Positions 13,883 to 18,049 of a stretch of DNA of 18,049 bases are shown one piece after another. The translations under genes were made by a program, and so were the position numbers. Each line of letters starts with the position of its first letter. Position 1 is the stretch's first letter. The stretch lies in the NCBI GenBank assembly GCA_003142435.1, contig PLMI01000074.1, forward strand, positions 290 through 18,338, read 5' to 3'. The stretch comes from Coxiellaceae bacterium (GTDB lineage: Bacteria > Pseudomonadota > Gammaproteobacteria > UBA9339). Under the pieces are notes generated by a model. The model was not told the origin of the DNA. It did not search any database and was given only the letters and a program-made list of their open reading frames with translations.

Positions 13883-15253
13883 TTAACATACAGAAACATT
13901 AACAGCCAACCCTCCAAGCGAAGTCTCCTTGTAGCGATTTTGCATGTCCTTTCCTGTTTGTAACATTGTAGCAATTACTTCATCAAGTGAAACTTTATGT
14001 TCTTCTCCTTCTATCAAAGCAAGCGTTGCAGCGTTAATTGCTTTTCCGGAAGCGATAGCGTTTCGTTCAATACATGGAATCTGCACAAGACCTGCGACAG
14101 GGTCACATGTCAACCCTAAGTTGTGCTCCATGGCTATTTCCGCTGCTTTTTCTATTTGCAGATTATTTCCACCAAGTACAGATGCAAGAGCTCCGGCAGC
14201 CATCGAACAAGCAACCCCTACTTCGCCCTGACAACCAACTTCTGCGCCCGATATAGAAGCGTTAACTTTGTAAAGAATGGCAATTGCGCCTGCCGTTGTA
14301 AAAAAAGTTATAATGTCTTCATCAGTCGCACTAACATCACAAAACTCTTTAAAATATTGCAAAGTTGCCGGAATTACACCAGCTGCTCCATTTGTAGGCG
14401 CGGTTACAATTCGGCCTCCCGCAGCATTTTCTTCAGCGACCGCCAAGGCGTAAGCATCAACGCAACTCATAATAAAAATATGCCGCGGCAAAGTGTTTTT
14501 CTTCTGTTGCAAATTTTCATATAAATCGGCGGCTCTTCGTTTAACATGCAAAGGCCCTTCAAGAATGCCTTTCGTTGTGCAACCTCTCTTTATACAATCT
14601 GCCATGATTGCTGCAAGCTTAAGTAAAGCTGCCTTTGTTTCTTCTTCGGTTCGCCATGCGGTTTCATTTGCAAGGATGATTTGCTTAATTGACATTTTAT
14701 TTCGCGCACATTGTTCCCACAATTCTTTGGCCGATTTGAAAGGGTATTTTAATTGGCGAGCTTCTGCTTTGGCGAAAAAATCCTCTTCTGTTACAACAAA
14801 TCCTCCGCCAATTGAATAATAAACCTGAGTTTGCAAAATTGCACCATTTACATCGCGTGCTGTAAATCTCATGCCATTGGTATGCAAAGGTAAAACTTCA
14901 TTGCGATGCCACAATAAATTTTTTTCAGGGTCAAAATCAATTTCTTGTTTGCCAAAAATAATGATCTTTTTTTCTTCCCGAATTTTTTGAATTATTATTT
15001 TGACATTTTCTATAACCAAAGTCTCCGGCAAATCACCAGTCAACCCTAGAAAAACAGCCTGATCAGTCATGTGGCCTTTACCCGTCAACGCCAAAGAACC
15101 AAACAGGTCAACAGTAATGCTTTTTACTTGAGATAAAATATTTTTCTGCAAAAGAAGATCAACAAATTTATGCGCCGCTTTCATCGGGCCTGCTGTATGA
15201 GAACTGGAGGGACCTACACTTACTGCAAATATATCTAATATACTTATGGACAT
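13883..15253 (-). CDS. sdaA: L-serine ammonia-lyase (iron-sulfur L-serine dehydratase)
   Basis: Converts L-serine to pyruvate and ammonia using a [4Fe-4S] cluster. At 456 residues it is the full single-chain form. The N-terminal beta domain opens with [16 protein letters not shown] (12-27). The catalytic domain has [16 protein letters not shown] (281-296) and three cluster cysteines: C341 (EVGCQGEVG), C383 (LTCDPVAG) and C394 (IPCIERN). The last residue is C456; in the Legionella pneumophila enzyme the C-terminal Cys458 reaches into the active site as the fourth cluster ligand (tail-in-mouth), and the same geometry is implied here. Serine is a main carbon source for Legionella and Coxiella, so this fits an amino-acid-using intracellular life. 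Confidence 0.96.
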   Translation of the reverse strand: MSISILDIFAVSVGPSSSHTAGPMKAAHKFVDLLLQKNILSQVKSITVDLFGSLALTGKGHMTDQAVFLGLTGDLPETLVIENVKIIIQKIREEKKIIIFGKQEIDFDPEKNLLWHRNEVLPLHTNGMRFTARDVNGAILQTQVYYSIGGGFVVTEEDFFAKAEARQLKYPFKSAKELWEQCARNKMSIKQIILANETAWRTEEETKAALLKLAAIMADCIKRGCTTKGILEGPLHVKRRAADLYENLQQKKNTLPRHIFIMSCVDAYALAVAEENAAGGRIVTAPTNGAAGVIPATLQYFKEFCDVSATDEDIITFFTTAGAIAILYKVNASISGAEVGCQGEVGVACSMAAGALASVLGGNNLQIEKAAEIAMEHNLGLTCDPVAGLVQIPCIERNAIASGKAINAATLALIEGEEHKVSLDEVIATMLQTGKDMQNRYKETSLGGLAVNVSVC

Positions 15254-15324
15254 AATAAAGTTGCAAAAATAAAAAATATGTAATTGATCATGGTTGCATA
15301 ATCACAAAGTATCAAAGTATCTCA

Positions 15325-15473
15325 GTAGGGCATGTCACCAATTCGCTGAACTTGAGGGAAAAGCAGCGATTTGTGAGCACCGCAACGCAGCATATGTTGG
15401 GAATATGTGAGTAGCGGAGCGCAAGAAATCGCTGCTTTTCACCAAGTTTCAGTAGAATTGAGACATGCCCTAC
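15325..15473. repeat. 149-bp imperfect palindromic element between sdaA and upp
   Basis: The ends GTAGGGCATGTC (15325-15336) and GACATGCCCTAC (15462-15473) are perfect inverted repeats. Pairing continues inward with interruptions: AATTC/GAATT, AACTTG/CAAGTTT, then AAAAGCAGCGATTT against AAATCGCTGCTTTT, and imperfectly to the centre. The whole unit could fold as one long hairpin. It carries no ORF. Its right end overlaps the stop codon of upp. I see no target duplication. It could be a nonautonomous mobile palindrome, and it may also terminate upp transcription. Confidence 0.75.
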
Positions 15474-16123
15474 TTGGTTCCAAACATGCGATCGCCCGCA
15501 TCTCCAAGGCCTGGCAAGATGTAGCCTTTGGAGTTTAGTTTACGGTCAATAGCAGCACAAATTACCGTAATATCGGGATGTTTTTTGAAAATTTTTTCAA
15601 TGCCTTCAGGAGCGGCAACAATGCATGCAAAAGTAATTTTACGCACTCCCTCTTCTTTCAGCCTCTCAATTGCAACAAGCGCTGAACCGCCGGTCGCGAG
15701 CATTGGATCGCAAATGTAAAATTGCCTGTCTTTGCTGTGCGGTGGAATTTTAAAATAATATTGCGTCGGCTTTAACGTTTTTTCATCGCGATATAAACCA
15801 ATGTGAGCAACTCTGGCGGAAGGCATAAGCGTCAAAAAGCCATCAACCATCACAATACCGGCACGCAAAATAGTTAAAATAACCGGTTTTTTTCCGGATA
15901 ACACCGGCGCCTCAAAACTTTCCAGTGGAGTATGGATAAGTTGTGTTGTCAGAGGTAAATTTATTGTAGCTTCATATGCAAGAAGCATGCTTATTTCTTT
16001 AGTTAACTCTTTAAACTCTTTAGTGTATGTATTTTTGTCGCGTAAAATCGATAATTTATGTTTTAGCAAAGGATGTGTTACTTCATAACAATTGGTATAA
16101 ATTTGATTTTGTTTAATTGGCAT
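15470..16123 (-). CDS. upp: Uracil phosphoribosyltransferase
   Basis: Salvages uracil by joining it to PRPP to give UMP. The 217-residue protein shows the family pattern: HPLLKHKLSILRDKNT at the N-terminus, ILRAGIVMVDGF (86-97), the PRPP-binding loop CDPMLATGGSAL (138-149), and the uracil-binding end GYILPGLGDAGDRMFGTK. The C-terminus is complete. The TAG stop (15472-15470) is part of the terminal inverted repeat of the palindromic element 15325-15473. Its ATG lies 11 bases inside the end of the upstream protease-inhibitor gene, so the two are probably translationally coupled. Confidence 0.96.
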   Translation of the reverse strand: MPIKQNQIYTNCYEVTHPLLKHKLSILRDKNTYTKEFKELTKEISMLLAYEATINLPLTTQLIHTPLESFEAPVLSGKKPVILTILRAGIVMVDGFLTLMPSARVAHIGLYRDEKTLKPTQYYFKIPPHSKDRQFYICDPMLATGGSALVAIERLKEEGVRKITFACIVAAPEGIEKIFKKHPDITVICAAIDRKLNSKGYILPGLGDAGDRMFGTK

Positions 16124-16655
16124 TAGAAGTCACCAGTTTAAAATTAACAGCTTGTGCACCCTGCAAATCCCAGGGACGAGAATAAATCAAAGTTATATTT
16201 GTAGTTTGCGGAACCACGAACCCATTTGGTTTCACCATAAACGTCCATTTTTCATATCCGGGAGCACCAACTAATGTTGTTTTGCCCGAATAAAATTTCT
16301 TGCCAACAGGTTTTATTATTTCAGAATCATAAGATTTCAATGCCCAGGAATATCCTGTCGTAGGATTAGATTGCAGAATTAATGAAAATACCGGCGATCT
16401 TTTTTGCACTACAATAGGCTTTTGCGGATCTGAAGGAATTATTTTTGCTGTACCGCTTTTTTTCGCTTGATTCTCGGGAAAAATAGCAGCCGAAGAATTC
16501 GCACTTGTAACTATGCTTTCAGTTTTAGTCACTTCTTCTGTTTGCATATCAGAAGTAACATCCTGATCTTTCAATTTAGAAGCGAAAGAAAAAGTGGTAA
16601 AAAAACATATTGCGGCAGCTAAAAACAAAAGAAAATAGAATTTGTACTTTTTCAT
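16113..16655 (-). CDS. Chagasin-like (I42 family) cysteine-protease inhibitor, secreted
   Basis: Chagasin-family proteins are tight inhibitors of papain-type cysteine proteases. The 180-residue protein has a signal peptide (KKYKFYFLLFLAAAICFFTTFSFA, residues 2-25), a low-complexity linker (26-85), and an Ig-like I42 domain with its three binding loops: NPTTGYSW (97-104), GAPGYEKW (130-137; the family often has GxGG or GxPG here) and RPW (160-162). It ends inside the upp start (11-bp overlap). The likely place of action is the periplasm or outside the cell, where it could block host or amoebal lysosomal proteases, or a protease of the bacterium itself. The motifs make the family call good; the target is unknown. 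Confidence 0.87.
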   Translation of the reverse strand: MKKYKFYFLLFLAAAICFFTTFSFASKLKDQDVTSDMQTEEVTKTESIVTSANSSAAIFPENQAKKSGTAKIIPSDPQKPIVVQKRSPVFSLILQSNPTTGYSWALKSYDSEIIKPVGKKFYSGKTTLVGAPGYEKWTFMVKPNGFVVPQTTNITLIYSRPWDLQGAQAVNFKLVTSNAN

Positions 16656-16704
16656 TTACGTGACCTGTTTCAAAAAACAAAATTATCGACAAAATCTGAA
16701 TAAA

Positions 16705-16875
16705 GGTACTGTTGAATAATTCGTATTTATACTTTTTTTGATTTGGTAGCCGCAGGCTAAAGCCTGCGTTTTCTTAATCTCAATTCTGCGCAGGCTAAAG
16801 CCTGCGGCTACCGATTAAAAATTTACAAATTAATTTTGTTGTACAAAATATAAAAATAGGAATTATTCAACAACC
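16705..16875. mobile_element. MITE-like element with the same termini but a different core
   Basis: The inverted terminal 13-mers TGTTGAATAATTC (16710-16722) and GAATTATTCAACA (16860-16872) are perfect and equal the inner part of the termini of the element at 3598-3741. The core is a different palindrome, GGTAGCCGCAGGCTAAAGCC at 16745 onward, inverted at 16789-16812. No clean target duplication flanks the right end. GAATAAA stands at 16698-16704 on the left and again at 16916-16922, beyond an adjoining palindrome. Confidence 0.7.
16745..16812. repeat. Inverted pair of GTAGCCGCAGGC hairpin units
   Basis: Two 24-base arms (16745-16768 and 16789-16812) are exact reverse complements, and each also contains the small palindrome GCAGGCTAAAGCCTGC. 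The hairpin at 6419-6450 is a single, diverged member of this family. Similar GTAGCCGCAGGCT units are known from many unrelated bacteria. Confidence 0.8.
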
Positions 16876-16899
16876 CTCCGTCGCTAAAGCTACGGCGAG

Positions 16900-16921
16900 T
16901 TATTCGCCTTAAGGCGAATAA
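16900..16921. repeat. Perfect 22-bp palindrome
   Basis: TTATTCGCCTT followed immediately by its reverse complement AAGGCGAATAA. It lies next to an imperfect hairpin (CCGTCGC...GCTACGG, about 16878-16895) and at the left edge of the dispersed AT-rich repeat. Confidence 0.75.
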
Positions 16922-16980
16922 AACATGTAATAAAAAAATGCAGTAAAATCAAATACTTACAAAAAACATGTAAAAAACAC
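16916..16980. repeat. Dispersed AT-rich repeat, copy 3 of 3
   Basis: GAATAAAACATGTAATAAAA, then GCAGTAAAATCAAATACTTA, then CAAAAAACATGTAAAAAA. It matches 3743-3800 and 9332-9393. It ends 5-6 bases from the tsaB stop codon. Confidence 0.8.
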
Positions 16981-16985
16981 TTAAA

Positions 16986-17693
16986 TTATTTATTTTTTGA
17001 CTGGTCTTCGTTAAAACTTGCGACCTTATCGCGCAAATACACTGGAAGCGCTGCATGCCAATCACTGTAACTACCTTTAGAATATGCCAAAAGTGCAAGT
17101 TTCGCAATATATATTGCGCGCGGAAAAAGATCGTGTTTAATCTCAATGCCACTAGGACAATTTTTCAGCACAACATCACGATAAATATCCCATGCATTGC
17201 CAACACCAAACCATTTTTCGTCTGGCTTTTTTTCAGGAAAAACAATTTCTTCCGGCTTTACTAAAATATCAGCAACAACTGGCGACAAAATTCCTTCAGT
17301 ATTGCGCTGATAAACTGCCCAGTAAACTTCGTCAATTCTCGCGTCCATACCAACAAAGACAGAGGTGCTATTGGGATTTATTTCAAAAGCCTCAAGCGCT
17401 ATTGCTGCAAGAGATGAAATTGACACAACATTTAATTTTGCACCATAAGCAATTCCCTGAACAACGCTCGCTGCAAATCTAATGCTGGTAAAACTTCCGG
17501 GTCCGCAACCAAAAGCAATAAAATCAAGATCCACAAGTTTAATTTTTGCCTCTCGAAGCATTTTATCTAAGGCGGGCAAAAGAAATTGTGAATGCGTTTT
17601 CGGCGTGAATTCACAAATTTCCGTTATTTCTTCGTCAATTTGCAGTGCTAATGAGCTGTGTTCAAAAGATGTGTCAATGCTCAAAGATTTCAT
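16986..17693 (-). CDS. tsaB: tRNA threonylcarbamoyladenosine biosynthesis protein TsaB
   Basis: TsaB pairs with TsaD in the complex that makes the universal t6A37 modification of ANN-decoding tRNAs. The 235-residue protein has the ASKHA-fold opening [14 protein letters not shown] (4-17), the H34[12 protein letters not shown] segment, [22 protein letters not shown] (62-83; the family usually has GPGSFTGLR) and [11 protein letters not shown]. coli TsaB has 231 residues. Its ATG (17693) lies inside the 3' end of kdsA, a 20-bp overlap, so the two are likely co-transcribed. The ribosome site is weak, consistent with coupling. Confidence 0.93.
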   Translation of the reverse strand: MKSLSIDTSFEHSSLALQIDEEITEICEFTPKTHSQFLLPALDKMLREAKIKLVDLDFIAFGCGPGSFTSIRFAASVVQGIAYGAKLNVVSISSLAAIALEAFEINPNSTSVFVGMDARIDEVYWAVYQRNTEGILSPVVADILVKPEEIVFPEKKPDEKWFGVGNAWDIYRDVVLKNCPSGIEIKHDLFPRAIYIAKLALLAYSKGSYSDWHAALPVYLRDKVASFNEDQSKNK

Positions 17694-18049
17694 TTTCTAA
17701 AAATCTATGTTTTTTTACAGTTTTATCAATTTCCTGCAGGCAAAGCAAAAGTCGTTCCATTAAATGAAGCGGCATTGAATTAGGACCATCGCACAGCGCT
17801 TTGTCCGGGTCGGGATGTGTTTCTAAATAAATTCCGGAAATGCCAACGGCAACCGCAGCTCTTGCCAAGACCGGAATTTGTTCGCGCAAACCACCAGTCG
17901 AAATTCCAAGACCGCCCGGCAACTGCACTGAATGCCCTGCATCGAAAATAACAGGACAACCGGTTTCACGCATAATCGCTAAAGACCTCATGTCAACGAC
18001 TAAATTATTATAACCAAAAGTGTAACCTCGTTCACAAACCATAATATCC
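17674..18049 (-). CDS. kdsA: 3-deoxy-8-phosphooctulonate (Kdo-8-P) synthase, C-terminal part
   Basis: Condenses PEP with arabinose-5-phosphate to Kdo-8-phosphate, the precursor of the inner LPS sugar Kdo. The gene runs off the window end; the last ~124 residues are visible, reading through the Met at 18042 ([21 protein letters not shown]). The family features are [57 protein letters not shown] and [19 protein letters not shown]. Its presence indicates a lipopolysaccharide-bearing outer membrane. It overlaps tsaB by 20 bp. Confidence 0.95.
   Translation of the reverse strand, partial: DIMVCERGYTFGYNNLVVDMRSLAIMRETGCPVIFDAGHSVQLPGGLGISTGGLREQIPVLARAAVAVGISGIYLETHPDPDKALCDGPNSMPLHLMERLLLCLQEIDKTVKKHRFLENEIFEH

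Larger units (their letters stand above)
16656..16985. other. Repeat-filled intergenic region between tsaB and the I42 inhibitor gene
   Basis: This 330 bp gap has no ORF of note. From right to left on the minus strand it should hold the promoter of the inhibitor/upp pair (not clearly recognisable) next to 16655, a MITE-like unit (16705-16875), a short hairpin and a perfect 22-bp palindrome, and a dispersed AT-rich repeat that reaches almost to the tsaB stop. Confidence 0.65.

Noticed and set aside
13695..13889. A 64-codon minus-strand frame through the sdaA-rsmI gap
   Set aside because: It reads through the hairpin blocks of the structured repeat and overlaps the sdaA end; such frames come from the repeat itself.
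13944..14819. Several plus-strand frames opposite sdaA
   Set aside because: sdaA is a full-length, motif-complete enzyme on the minus strand; these are its antisense shadows.

Overview
The window is AT-rich DNA from a Gram-negative gammaproteobacterium, most likely in the Legionellales (Legionella, Coxiella, Rickettsiella, Aquicella or Berkiella relatives). The strongest evidence is an unmistakable IcmW, a chaperone of the Dot/Icm type IVB secretion system, with an IcmX-like gene in the same operon. Supporting evidence is an L-serine dehydratase ending in the C-terminal cysteine known from the Legionella enzyme, a Mip-like FKBP, and kdsA (LPS Kdo synthesis). I cannot name the genus.

Layout. 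1-1310: the 3' part of a secreted Mip-like FKBP prolyl isomerase, a small secreted Sel1-repeat protein, a possible remnant of a membrane ORF, and a bidirectional terminator. 1326-6410: RNase E (minus strand) diverging from rluC and a degP/degQ-type protease (plus strand); the divergent gap holds a MITE-like insertion with a perfect 9-bp target duplication. 6463-8618 (minus): the operon icmW - unknown secreted Pro/Gln-rich protein - icmX, behind a good sigma70-type promoter. 8865-9284: a small coiled-coil membrane protein. 9395-13583 (minus): the conserved housekeeping series rsmI - ndk - rlmN - pilF, split between rlmN and pilF by about 1.2 kb carrying a damaged DinJ/YafQ toxin-antitoxin pair and a frameshifted ORF. 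13883-15253: sdaA. 15470-16655: a chagasin-like cysteine-protease inhibitor overlapping upp. 16986-18049: kdsA (partial) overlapping tsaB.

Most genes are housekeeping: RNA processing and modification (rne, rluC, rlmN, rsmI, tsaB), nucleotide metabolism (ndk, upp), serine catabolism (sdaA) and envelope functions (kdsA, degQ, pilF). The accessory interest lies in three places. First is the Dot/Icm fragment, with an extra uncharacterised gene between icmW and icmX and no icmV/dotA beside it. Second is the decayed toxin-antitoxin island. Third is an unusually dense set of small palindromic and dispersed repeats: two MITE-like units sharing IS903-like termini but carrying unrelated hairpin cores, a roughly 60-bp AT-rich repeat present three times, a 149-bp near-palindrome ending in the upp stop codon, a recurring GTAGCCGCAGGC hairpin, and a structured element beside sdaA. 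These repeats fill most of the larger intergenic gaps.

All calls come from reading the sequence and from remembered family features; no database search was run.
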